Shown here piece by piece: positions 42,644 to 50,737 of a DNA stretch of 64,000 nt. The number at the start of each line of letters is the position of its first letter. The stretch's first letter is position 1. This stretch comes from Methanolinea sp. UBA277 (GTDB taxonomy: Archaea; Halobacteriota; Methanomicrobia; Methanomicrobiales; Methanospirillaceae), in the NCBI GenBank assembly GCA_002499905.1, contig DANP01000004.1, positions 19,500-83,499 of the forward strand. Reading direction: 5' to 3'. Made by a program: the position numbers and the translations under genes. The notes below the pieces were generated by a model. It did not search any database. It was not told the DNA's origin and saw only the letters and a list, made by a program, of their open reading frames with translations.

Positions 42644-42785
42644 CTGGTTTGAGGATTACCTGAAAAGACCGGATATCCGGGTGTGGATGGTTCTCTTCTT
42701 CCGGATTCTCCACGTCCTGATCCCTCTCTGGATACTCCTCGGTATCCTCCTTGTTATCTTCTTTATCTGGTGGGGACTCTTATAG
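42636..42785 (+). CDS. 49-residue membrane protein at the end of ATP synthase operon 1
   Basis: An ATG at 42636 inside the end of the D gene opens a 49-codon frame ending at TAG 42783-42785. The product begins with a charged amphipathic stretch (MPDWFEDYLKRPDIRVWMVL) and has one long hydrophobic helix (about 24-48; LHVLIPLWILLGILLVIFF ending IWWGLL). AGGAG precedes the ATG at about 9 bp. Overlap with D implies translational coupling and cotranscription with the operon. Operon 2 has no such gene. No family is recognised. It could be an assembly factor or an extra membrane subunit of the unusual rotor (inference). Confidence 0.72.
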   Translation: MPDWFEDYLKRPDIRVWMVLFFRILHVLIPLWILLGILLVIFFIWWGLL

Positions 42786-43637
42786 CCGGCCACGCATGAT
42801 TGCCACCGGGCGCTCAGCGGTCCGGGCAACCTCTGCGGCGGTGCTGCCAAGCATCAGGTCCCTGAACCATCCTTTCCCAAACGAACTAAGGGCGATGAGT
42901 GATGCATCCTCCTCAGTGGCAAGCCGGTTAATCTCGGTTGCAGGGTTCCCGGTGAGGATGTAATACCTGGCAGGAATTCCCCTTCCGGTAAGATCAGTCA
43001 TGATTACCGCCAGCCGCTTTTCTGCATCAGCATGCCCGGCCGCAATCTCTTCAGGTGTTTCCCCGCTGCTAACCACATGAACGAGCACCAGCTCACCAAG
43101 TCCGGGAAGCCCGGATACCGACTGTATCGTCTGATCCGAGAATATCGAGAAATCAGTCGGACAGACGACCTTCGAGAGGATCATCGGGCAGAACTTGGTG
43201 TAGGTCTTCCCATTCAGATGCTCAATCAGGCGATACCGCATAATCAGGAGATGGATTGTGGCATTCCGCAACACATAATTGGACACCGTACCAAGGAGGA
43301 TACCCTCCACCATACCCTTCCCCCGTGCACTCATGACAATGGCTGTGGCACCCTCCGATGAAGCAACAGCAATGATCTCCTGCCCGATACTTCCATCCTT
43401 TGTTTTCCTGAGGACACAGTTGACCGTGATACCTTTTGCTGTCAGGTATGCCCGGTCCTCTGCCATGCGTCGTTTCGCACCGGCAATAATGTCCTGTTCC
43501 CCCCACCTGCCGGTATCCCTGAGATCGGCAATATGCAGGAGGATTACCTCCTGTATACCCGGTAGTCCTGTCACGCATTCGAGGGCCCTCTTCGCATGCC
43601 CTGAAAAGTCAGTGGGAAACAACACATTCCGAAACAT
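42780..43637 (-). CDS. Tandem universal stress protein (two UspA domains)
   Basis: The 285-residue product from the ATG at 43637 contains two Usp domains. Domain 1 (about 1-140) starts MFRNVLFPTDFSGHAKRAL and contains SARGKGMVEGILLGTVSNYVL. Domain 2 (about 150-285) starts LSKVVCPTDFSIFS and contains SSFGKGWFRDLMLGSTAAEVAR. Both have the G-x2-G-x9-G-S/T pattern for ATP, with small changes. It lies between the two ATP synthase operons on the opposite strand; its 3' end overlaps the last 6 bp of the 49-codon gene, so transcripts from the two strands meet there. Confidence 0.9.
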   Translation of the reverse strand: MFRNVLFPTDFSGHAKRALECVTGLPGIQEVILLHIADLRDTGRWGEQDIIAGAKRRMAEDRAYLTAKGITVNCVLRKTKDGSIGQEIIAVASSEGATAIVMSARGKGMVEGILLGTVSNYVLRNATIHLLIMRYRLIEHLNGKTYTKFCPMILSKVVCPTDFSIFSDQTIQSVSGLPGLGELVLVHVVSSGETPEEIAAGHADAEKRLAVIMTDLTGRGIPARYYILTGNPATEINRLATEEDASLIALSSFGKGWFRDLMLGSTAAEVARTAERPVAIMRGRL

Positions 43638-43793
43638 AATCTGGACCCGGTCCCTGATCAATGAGCCTGTACCTGAAATACTCCGGATGATATTTAAACT
43701 CTATGAGAAGTGACTGGATGCATCTCTCTTCATAAAAAGATCCGTAGCTCCCATTCTTTTTCCCCTATTCAGAAACGGAAGGCGGAATAGTAA

Positions 43794-43844
43794 GGTATAT
43801 CGTGTATGAGAGCAAGGCTTCACCGATCCTGTCCCCAAGGATCG
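43794..43844 (+). promoter_or_regulatory. Candidate promoter and hairpin for ATP synthase operon 2
   Basis: GGTATATCGTG (43794 onward) resembles a TATA box. About 28 bp later CGATCCT (43824-43830), a 7-nt loop and AGGATCG (43838-43844) form a perfect 7-bp inverted repeat. The repeat would fall at the transcription start, as expected for an operator or a 5' mRNA hairpin. Confidence 0.4.
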
Positions 43845-44184
43845 CCGGAACTGTGTATGCCACTTTCAAACATGGAAATGATAGAGAAATTGAAAAGGTC
43901 GGCTTTAAAGCGTTGTGAAGAGCGCATAGCAGCGGCGGCGAAAGGATCAGAGGGCAGAACCGATTATACAACCCCCCGGTTCGGAGCGTCTGCCCTCCTT
44001 AAACACAGGCATGGTATGTAACCGGTTGAAGGATAAAAGATGAAGAGGAGCCTGGACTGGAAAATGAGAGAACTCCTGTTCTGACATCGGGCCAGAGTAT
44101 GATTGCTCGGGGATGGGTTGACCCACAAGAGAACCATACTTCTGATTGCGATTAGACTTCAAAAGGGTAAAATGGAGAGGTAAC

Positions 44185-44250
44185 ATGGATCAGGCGGCTT
44201 TCAATGAATTCGGGTCGCACGGTATGATGCTGGCTCTGCAGGATGGATAG
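44185..44250 (+). CDS. Possible 21-residue leader peptide upstream of operon 2
   Basis: An ATG at 44185 is preceded by GGAGAGGT at three bases and opens 21 codons ending in TAG at 44248-44250, ten bases before the H-subunit ATG. The product (MDQAAFNEFGSHG then MMLALQDG) is unlike any known protein. The ribosome site is the best in the region, better than that of the H gene itself, so translation of this frame could couple to or control the operon. Whether it is translated is unknown. Confidence 0.45.
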   Translation: MDQAAFNEFGSHGMMLALQDG

Positions 44251-44260
44251 GGATTGTGGC

Positions 44261-44581
44261 ATGGCAGAGGAAAAGTCTTTATTAAAGAAAATCAGGGAAA
44301 AAGAACTTGAAATGAGCGTAAAGGTTGATCAGGCCAGAGTTGAAGCCGATCATACGCTTGAGCAAGCGAAGAGGGAATCCCTGGCATTAATAACGACATC
44401 AGAAGCGGAAGGGAAAAAGGCAGCAAATGAATTTTTCCTGGCGGAAATGGAAAATATCCGGGCGGAGGCAGATCATGTTCAGGCTGTGGCCAAGGAGGAG
44501 GTAAAGGTCGTCCGCGAGAAGGGAGAGAAGAATTTGCCACAGGCAGTTGAAAGAATCGTCACCATTGTGCTGTCAGGGTAG
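44261..44581 (+). CDS. atpH: A-type ATP synthase subunit H (operon 2)
   Basis: The 106-residue product is an almost continuous charged helix (KSLLKKIREKELEMSVKVDQ, EADHTLEQAKRESLALITTS, AEADHVQAVAKEEVKVVREK) ending with AVERIVTIVLSG. This is the coiled-coil subunit H of the peripheral stalk. The ATG at 44261 was preferred to the upstream ATG at 44243, which is embedded in the 21-codon frame. It is 6 bp before the I gene. Sequence similarity with H of operon 1 is limited to the coiled-coil character. Confidence 0.82.
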   Translation: MAEEKSLLKKIREKELEMSVKVDQARVEADHTLEQAKRESLALITTSEAEGKKAANEFFLAEMENIRAEADHVQAVAKEEVKVVREKGEKNLPQAVERIVTIVLSG

Positions 44582-44587
44582 AGAGCC

Positions 44588-46540
44588 ATGCTTCAGAAAA
44601 TGATGAAAATCCAGGTGATTGGCCCGAAGAAAGACCTCCATAATGTACTGGATTTACTGTATGCCAAGGGGACAGTACAACTCGAAGATGCATCCACACA
44701 AGTCAGGCCGGGTGAAATCAGCCTCAAGAAAATGACTGCGGAGCAGGTCGGGGATATCGCCGCTGCACTCACAAAGATTGGTGGCATCCTCCTTACGCTT
44801 CCAAAAATCAGGGTGGATGAAAAGACAGTATCCAATACATATTCCACCCTGAGAGCACAAAGTCAGGAGGACCTTCTCCTCCGTGTAAATTCGGTGATTG
44901 ATGAGCTGGAACCTGTCACAAAATTACTCGCAACAGAAAAGAGTGATCTGGAGATCACCCTCACCAACCTTACCCGGTACGAAAAGATTATCGACAAGAT
45001 TCGGCCGCTTGAGAGCAGTCTGCCTGCATTGGAAGGTTTCGAAGTCACCGTTCTCCTGATCCAGAGGGAATTTAAGGACGTCATCGATATCATCCGGAAT
45101 GCCCTTACAGAAATAACGAGGAACCAGTTTGAATTGCTCTCCGCTGACGTGGATGAAACAACGATCGCAGCGGTCACGATTTTTAACAAGCGGTACTCGG
45201 AACAAGTACATTCCTTCGTCTTTACCCAGAATGTGAATGAGGTACGACTACCGCCCGAATATCTGGGGAAACCATTCAACGAGATCTTTTCCCTGATTGA
45301 GGCAGGAAAAACCACCGCTACGGACGAAAATGCCCGCGTGAACGCGGAACTTGCAAAAATCTCTTCGACGTGGTACGTGGAACTCTCAGCATTACACCAG
45401 ATACTTGAAGAGAGAAACCAGGAATTGAGTGTCTTCTCAAAAATCGGTCAGACAGAATACACATTTGTCATATTGGGATGGATTCCGAAGAAATCTCTCA
45501 AGGATACCCGGACGGCACTCAAAGATGCATTCGGGGGAAGGGTACTCGTCAATGAACTGACCCTCACTCCTGATGAGATGGCGAATGCCCCGACGTTCTA
45601 TGATAACCCCCGGTTCGTCAAGCCGTTCGAGTATCTGATGAAGGTCGTCAGCCCGGCAAGATCCACAGAAATTGACCCCAGTCCGCTTATGGCAATTTTT
45701 CTTCCGGTCTTCTTCGGAATCATGGTAGGGGACATCGGATATGGGCTGATTATCCTTGCATTTGCCCTTATCATGAAGTGGAAATTTCCCGACAGGGACT
45801 GGCTTCAGCATCTGATGAATATTCTGGTCATTGCCTCAATCTGGTCCATCTTCTTTGGATATTTTTACGGGGAATTTTTCGGTGATTTTGGCGAGCATAT
45901 GGGATGGATCCATCCACAGACATTATTTGGCGTCGAATTGAACCGGATGGAGGCAATTGTTCCATTCCTCCTCCTGTCTATCGCTATCGGCGTCTTCCAT
46001 GTATTTCTGGGGCTCATTCTTGGAATTGTGAACGCCTATACCGAGATAAGCTGCAAACGGCACGTGGCCAAGGCAAAGAAACATATCTGTGAAAAAACGG
46101 GCATGATGATCGTGATCACCGGTCTCATACTGGTGATAGCGGCAACGGCACTGGCACTACCTGCACCCCTGGTTACCACAGGGGCGATACTGATTATCAT
46201 TGCCATACCCCTCATCATCATTGGCGGTGGTGTCTTTGGCACGTTTGAGATCATGAGCACGGTAGGAAACATCCTCTCGTACGCCCGTATTATGGCAATC
46301 GGCACGGCATCCGTCATCCTTGCCGTCGTTGCCAATAAACTGGGGGGCATGATGGAGGTGGCGCTCGTGGGAGTTCTGATAGCGGTGCTCCTCCATACAC
46401 TCAACATCGTTCTCGCCATGTTCAGTCCCTTCCTCCACTCCCTCCGGTTGCATCTCGTCGAGTTCGACTCTAAATTTTACGAAGGCGGCGGCGAAATGTA
46501 CAAACCTTTTAAGAAGGAAAACGGGGGAAAATCGCTGTGA
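44588..46540 (+). CDS. atpI: A-type ATP synthase subunit I (stator a-subunit, operon 2)
   Basis: The 650-residue protein has a coiled-coil cytoplasmic half (1-355) and a membrane half with about eight helices. Seen are PSPLMAIFLPVFFGIMVGDIGYG, here FLPVFFGIMVGDIGYGL, and NILSYARIMAIGTASVILA with the stator Arg, followed by HSLRLHLVEFDSKFYEGGGE. The GGGE-x2-KPF tail parallels GGGKQF-x-PF in operon 1. The membrane-half loops differ clearly from those of operon 1, in line with a different rotor partner. 210 bp without a gene separate it from the K gene. Confidence 0.94.
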   Translation: MLQKMMKIQVIGPKKDLHNVLDLLYAKGTVQLEDASTQVRPGEISLKKMTAEQVGDIAAALTKIGGILLTLPKIRVDEKTVSNTYSTLRAQSQEDLLLRVNSVIDELEPVTKLLATEKSDLEITLTNLTRYEKIIDKIRPLESSLPALEGFEVTVLLIQREFKDVIDIIRNALTEITRNQFELLSADVDETTIAAVTIFNKRYSEQVHSFVFTQNVNEVRLPPEYLGKPFNEIFSLIEAGKTTATDENARVNAELAKISSTWYVELSALHQILEERNQELSVFSKIGQTEYTFVILGWIPKKSLKDTRTALKDAFGGRVLVNELTLTPDEMANAPTFYDNPRFVKPFEYLMKVVSPARSTEIDPSPLMAIFLPVFFGIMVGDIGYGLIILAFALIMKWKFPDRDWLQHLMNILVIASIWSIFFGYFYGEFFGDFGEHMGWIHPQTLFGVELNRMEAIVPFLLLSIAIGVFHVFLGLILGIVNAYTEISCKRHVAKAKKHICEKTGMMIVITGLILVIAATALALPAPLVTTGAILIIIAIPLIIIGGGVFGTFEIMSTVGNILSYARIMAIGTASVILAVVANKLGGMMEVALVGVLIAVLLHTLNIVLAMFSPFLHSLRLHLVEFDSKFYEGGGEMYKPFKKENGGKSL

Positions 46541-46750
46541 AACGGCAGCGACTATCCATTACCTCAATAGTCCTTGGAACACATCCGGGAGGGGAATGCT
46601 CCATGTAAATGACGGATATCAATTTGATTTTGGTAAATTTTATCGCCGGATGCCGCGATTGTCAGAAAGCGGTATTCAGGCCTGAATCGTATCATGAAAA
46701 CGATGTGCCGCCTGTGCATAGGGCGGCGCTTTGTAAGGAGGCTAGTGTGT

Positions 46751-46969
46751 ATGGTTGATTTCGGAATCCCCATTGGGGCAGGCATCGCATTTGGACTTGG
46801 AGCGCTCGGCACCGGGATTGCACAGTCAAAGATTGGCGCAGCGGGGGCGGGAACGATTGCAGAAAAACCGGAAACATTCGGATTAATGATTATTCTGGTA
46901 GCAATTCCCGAAACTCTCGTCATTCTGGGTTTTGTAGTCGCATCAATGATCATGATCATGCTGGTGTGA
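46751..46969 (+). CDS. atpK: Single-hairpin rotor subunit K (operon 2)
   Basis: The 72-residue proteolipid has two membrane helices (about 6-30 and 45-70) joined by the polar loop AEKPETFG. The ion-carrying carboxylate is E54 in IPETLVILG. Aligning without gaps on the loop puts Q25 at the position of the Na+-ligand Gln of the six-hairpin protein, and T55 after the Glu also matches, while the following Gln is Leu. The ATG at 46751 lies 9 bp after AAGGAGG. This is the ordinary single-hairpin type known from Methanosarcina. Confidence 0.94.
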   Translation: MVDFGIPIGAGIAFGLGALGTGIAQSKIGAAGAGTIAEKPETFGLMIILVAIPETLVILGFVVASMIMIMLV

Positions 46970-47041
46970 ACCGGGAAATAACTGCGAGAATCATATGGTA
47001 ACGGAATCACTCCGGACTGCAGAACCGGAAAGGGTGAACCC

Positions 47042-47626
47042 ATGGCAATTGATGATCTGATCAAGGCTGTAGAGGTGAGCGGCCAGGAACGAATATCCGA
47101 GATAATGGAACGCTCAAAAGCCGAGGCAGAGGAAATTATTAGGGAAGCACAGGCTAAAGACGAGCCAATCAGAAAGCGGCTCCTCGATGATGCGAAGCAG
47201 TCGGTTGAGATCCAGAGAAACAAACTCCTTTCTGCAGCGCGGGAAAAAAGTCGCATGGAGGTCGCCAAAACAAAAAGCGAAATCTTCCAGGAGGTATTCG
47301 ATGAAGCCCCCCGCCGGCTTGCATCTGTTCGCGAACACCCGCAGTACAGGGAGAACCTGAAAGTATTGCTGGGTGAGGCACTGAGGGATCTGGGAAATAG
47401 TGATGTCGTTCTTCATATTGACAAAAGAGACGAGGTGCTCTGGAAGGAAATCCTGAATGAATCAAAAGGGAACTATCAGATCGTCACCGATCTCACCTGC
47501 GCAGGAGGGTTGAACGTGTACACCCGTGATGAACGCTTTGTTATCTTCAATACCCTCGAATCCCGGCTTAAAAAAGCGAAAGAAATCTATAGACCCGAGA
47601 TTTTCTCACTGTTGTTCGGTGAGTGA
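47042..47626 (+). CDS. atpE: A-type ATP synthase subunit E (operon 2)
   Basis: The 194-residue product has the N-terminal stalk helix (SEIMERSKAEAEEIIREAQAKDE in parts: MERSKAEAEEIIREAQAKDE) and a globular domain containing SDVVLHIDKRDEVLW and CAGGLNVYTRDERFVIFNTLESRL. The final part, LESRLKKAKEIYRPEIFSLLFGE, is typical of subunit E. It would form a stalk with H. Its stop is followed by the C-gene ATG one base later. Confidence 0.92.
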   Translation: MAIDDLIKAVEVSGQERISEIMERSKAEAEEIIREAQAKDEPIRKRLLDDAKQSVEIQRNKLLSAAREKSRMEVAKTKSEIFQEVFDEAPRRLASVREHPQYRENLKVLLGEALRDLGNSDVVLHIDKRDEVLWKEILNESKGNYQIVTDLTCAGGLNVYTRDERFVIFNTLESRLKKAKEIYRPEIFSLLFGE

Positions 47627-47627
47627 G

Positions 47628-48680
47628 ATGGAGTACGCGTACGTCAATGCACGAATACGGGCCATGAAGAGTCGCCTGCTTGACAGATCACTCCTTGAGC
47701 AACTTATCAACAAGCCTGACCTTGATTCCCTTATTGCGGAACTTGAAAAAACCTCGTACAGGGAGGAATTGGAGAAGGCGGGGGTGCTGTTTTCTGGCAT
47801 TACACGCATTGAGGTCGCGATCCGTAAGGACCTTGTCAAAACGTTCAGAACCATTCTGAATTTTATCAAGGGAGAAGACGCAGAAACACTTCTCACTATC
47901 ATCCTCCACCGCTGGGACATCCAGAACATCAAAACCATCCTCAGGGGCAAAAAAATTCAGGCGAACCCGTCAGAAATCCTCGAATGCCTGATCCCGGCTG
48001 GAGAGCTTGATGAAGCAGCCCTCATCGAGCTGGTAAAACAGCCTGATGTGAAAACAGTCATCGATCTCCTCGCCACATGGGGTATCGTGTACGCCCGGCC
48101 CCTGACTCTCAACTTTAAAGAATTTACTGATACCAGAGACATGCTGGTGCTCGAATATGCCCTTGACACATTCTACTATGAGGACGCCCTTTCCACAGTA
48201 AAGACCGACGAGTCGGATGATGCCCGCATTCTCAAGCGTATGATTATCACTGAAATCGATATCAACAACATAAAAACTGTGCTGAGGGTGATTCGGGATC
48301 GGATTGACCGTGAGGAAGCGACACGGTATTTCATCAAAGGAAGCACCGAGTTTGATACAGAAAAACTCCTCTCGCTGATGAAGACAGGGACGATTGAGGG
48401 GGCGCTGAAGCAGCTGGAGCAGACCCCCTACCAGTTTCTCACGAAGATACCTCTGGAATATATCGCAGCAGAAAGGATTTCGGCCTTTGAAAAGGAGCTG
48501 GAGAAGTACCTCCTAAAAAAGGCGATAAGTCAGTTTCTCGGGGATCCTCTCTCTATTTCGATCCCAATTGCCTATATCTGGGCAAAATATACCGAGGTTA
48601 CGAATATCAGGGTCATTGCCCGATGCAAGGTCGCCGAAATGTCAGAAAAGGAACTCAGGGAGGCGCTCATCAGTGTATAA
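47628..48680 (+). CDS. atpC: A-type ATP synthase subunit C (operon 2)
   Basis: The 350-residue protein begins directly at EYAYVNARIRAMKSRLLD, the usual start of archaeal subunit C, and contains RWDIQNIKTILRGKK, EIDINNIKTVLRVIRDRID and AYIWAKYTEVTNIRVIARCK. It forms the collar between the central stalk and the rotor ring. Unlike subunit C of operon 1 it has no membrane helix. Its 3' end overlaps the F gene by 8 bp. Confidence 0.95.
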   Translation: MEYAYVNARIRAMKSRLLDRSLLEQLINKPDLDSLIAELEKTSYREELEKAGVLFSGITRIEVAIRKDLVKTFRTILNFIKGEDAETLLTIILHRWDIQNIKTILRGKKIQANPSEILECLIPAGELDEAALIELVKQPDVKTVIDLLATWGIVYARPLTLNFKEFTDTRDMLVLEYALDTFYYEDALSTVKTDESDDARILKRMIITEIDINNIKTVLRVIRDRIDREEATRYFIKGSTEFDTEKLLSLMKTGTIEGALKQLEQTPYQFLTKIPLEYIAAERISAFEKELEKYLLKKAISQFLGDPLSISIPIAYIWAKYTEVTNIRVIARCKVAEMSEKELREALISV

Positions 48681-48993
48681 GTTTGTCGTGGTAACGGATC
48701 CTGATACAGCTGTCGGATTTCGTCTCGCCGGAGTTGATGTGCTGGAGATCCCGAAATCAGAAGAGGTTGGTGCATTGCTTCCCTCTCTGCTCTTGAAGGA
48801 TGATACCGGCATTATTGCGATTAACGAGGAATACATGATGTCACTCGATGAAAAGATGATGGAAAAGATTGAGAAATCTTACCGGCCGATCATCATCCCT
48901 ATTCCCTCCCGGGCAAAGCGGCTGGACCGGACCAGTTACATTGAGGGGCTGCTCAGAAGAGCAATCGGGTATAACATCGTGCTGAGGAAGTAG
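48673..48993 (+). CDS. atpF: A-type ATP synthase subunit F (operon 2)
   Basis: From the GTG at 48673 the product has 106 residues with the subunit F pattern YKFVVVTDPDTAVGFRLAGVDV at the start (KFVVVTDPDTAVGFRLAGV), DTGIIAINEEYM in the middle and RPIIIPIPSR before a C-terminal helix. F binds D at the top of the central stalk. The GTG overlaps the C stop, so coupling is likely; longer frames starting at 48568 lie inside the C gene. Confidence 0.92.
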   Translation: MYKFVVVTDPDTAVGFRLAGVDVLEIPKSEEVGALLPSLLLKDDTGIIAINEEYMMSLDEKMMEKIEKSYRPIIIPIPSRAKRLDRTSYIEGLLRRAIGYNIVLRK

Positions 48994-48997
48994 CAGT

Positions 48998-50737
48998 ATG
49001 ATTGTCGGTGGTATTTCCAGAATTTCGGGGCCCGTGGTCCTTTCTGAAGGGATGCGGGGATCCAGAATGTATGACGTGGTGAAGGTCGGGGAGCAGGAGC
49101 TGAATGGTGAGATCATACGGCTTGATGGTGATCAGGCGGTCATCCAGGTCTATGAGGACACTACTGGCCTGAAAGTGGGTGAGAAGGTATCAAACACCGG
49201 ACTGCCACTCTCCGTGGAACTCGGTCCCGGCCTCCTTTCCTCCATCTATGATGGTATTCAACGGCCTCTCCCTCTCCTTGCAGAAAAGAGCGGGAGTTTC
49301 ATCTCGAGGGGAGTGACGCTCCCCGGACTCTCGCATGACCAGAAATGGGAGTTTACGCCTCAGGTGAAGAAGGGCGATCAGGTAACAGGTGGCGATGTGA
49401 TTGGCACCGTCACAGAGTTTCATCTTGAACACCGCATCATGGTACCACCGTTTGTTTCCGGTATGGTCAGCGAGATTCAGAGCGGCGGGTTTACCATTGA
49501 TGAACCGGTCTGCATGCTTGATAATGGCCATAACATCCCCATGATACAGACGTGGCCGGTGCGGAAGGGGAGGCCGTATCTCCGGAAGATGGATCCTGAT
49601 ACCTTACTCATTACCGGCCAGCGGGTCTTTGACTCCCTCTTTCCGGTGACAAAGGGAGGGACAGCGATGATCCCGGGTGGATTCGGCACGGGTAAAACGG
49701 TGGCTGAGCAGACACTTGCCAAGTGGTCTGACACCCAGATCGTTGTCTATATCGGGTGCGGAGAGCGCGGGAACGAGATGACTGATGTGCTCACCGAATT
49801 TCCTGAGCTTCTTGATCCCAGGACAAAGCTTCCCCTGATCCAGCGGACCATTCTGATTGCCAATACATCCAACATGCCGGTCGCAGCGAGGGAAGCATCC
49901 ATCTACACCGGGATCACCCTGGCAGAGTATTACCGCGACATGGGATACGACGTCGCTCTCATGGCTGATTCCACATCGCGGTGGGGCGAAGCATTGCGGG
50001 AGGTCTCAGGCCGCCTCGAAGAGATGCCAGGGGAGGAGGGTTACCCGGCATACCTCGCAACCCGGCTCGCCGCCTTCTACGAACGAGCGGGACGTGTGGT
50101 CTGTCTCGGTTCAGATGAACGGATGGGCTCGGTCACGGTAGTCGGTGCCGTCTCACCCCCGGGAGGGGACTTTTCCGAACCAATCACCCAGAATACCCTG
50201 CGTATTACGGGGACGTTCTGGGCGCTCGATACAAGCCTCGCGTACCGGCGGCATTTTCCCTCAGTGAACTGGATTAAGAGTTACTCCCTCTACCTCGACC
50301 AGGTAAATGAATGGTTTACTACAAGTGGTTTTTCAGATTGGAAGGATCTCCGGGCACAGGTGATGTACCTCCTCCAGAAAGAGGTTGAGCTGCAGGAGAT
50401 TGTGCAGCTCGTTGGTCCCGATGCACTTCCCGAGAGCGAGAAGGCAATCCTCGAGGTCACTCGCATGATACGGGAGGACTTTCTGCAGCAGAGTGCCTAC
50501 CATGATGTTGATTCCTTCTGCCCGCTTGAAAAGCAGTACAGGATGCTCCAGGTGATACTTTCATTCTACGACAGGGTGAACGTGGCCATGGGGAAAGGGG
50601 TTCCGCTCTCAAAGATCCTGAAGCTCTCCGTGAAAGCAGATATCGGGCGAATGAAGGAGCTTGCTGATATCGACCAGATAAAGGATCTGATCCCCCGTAT
50701 TGATGGGGCTCTCACAGCCCTGGAGGCGGAACGATGA
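48998..50737 (+). CDS. atpA: A-type ATP synthase catalytic subunit A (operon 2)
   Basis: The 579-residue catalytic subunit has Walker A GGFGTGKTVAEQTLAKW, GERGNEMTDVLTEFPEL, ALMADSTSRWGEALREVS and EEMPGEEGYPAYLATRL. The P-loop reads GGFGTGKT, whereas operon 1 and most archaeal A subunits have GPFGSGKT: the Pro is Gly and the Ser is Thr. In archaeal A subunits this Ser has been studied as a nucleotide contact, so the change is of interest. The 3' end overlaps the B gene by 4 bp. Confidence 0.96.
   Translation: MIVGGISRISGPVVLSEGMRGSRMYDVVKVGEQELNGEIIRLDGDQAVIQVYEDTTGLKVGEKVSNTGLPLSVELGPGLLSSIYDGIQRPLPLLAEKSGSFISRGVTLPGLSHDQKWEFTPQVKKGDQVTGGDVIGTVTEFHLEHRIMVPPFVSGMVSEIQSGGFTIDEPVCMLDNGHNIPMIQTWPVRKGRPYLRKMDPDTLLITGQRVFDSLFPVTKGGTAMIPGGFGTGKTVAEQTLAKWSDTQIVVYIGCGERGNEMTDVLTEFPELLDPRTKLPLIQRTILIANTSNMPVAAREASIYTGITLAEYYRDMGYDVALMADSTSRWGEALREVSGRLEEMPGEEGYPAYLATRLAAFYERAGRVVCLGSDERMGSVTVVGAVSPPGGDFSEPITQNTLRITGTFWALDTSLAYRRHFPSVNWIKSYSLYLDQVNEWFTTSGFSDWKDLRAQVMYLLQKEVELQEIVQLVGPDALPESEKAILEVTRMIREDFLQQSAYHDVDSFCPLEKQYRMLQVILSFYDRVNVAMGKGVPLSKILKLSVKADIGRMKELADIDQIKDLIPRIDGALTALEAER

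Larger units (their letters stand above)
43638..44260. other. Long regulatory/leader region before ATP synthase operon 2
   Basis: These 623 bp separate the Usp gene from operon 2. They contain a T-rich tract, a TATA-like element and hairpin (see 43794-43844), a doubtful 49-codon frame at 43872-44021 with a basic-helical product, and a 21-codon frame with a strong ribosome site at 44185. If transcription starts near 43824, the operon has a leader of about 440 nt. Confidence 0.5.

Noticed and set aside
43806..44021. 71-codon frame in the operon 2 leader
   Set aside because: The inner part from 43872 looks helical and basic, but there is no ribosome site, no homology that I recognise and no coupling to a neighbour.
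46751..46969. Idea that the operon 2 rotor is H+-specific because it lacks the IGQG motif
   Set aside because: A gap-free alignment on the AEKPE loop puts Q25 at the ligand position and T55 after E54, so Na+ binding cannot be excluded from sequence.
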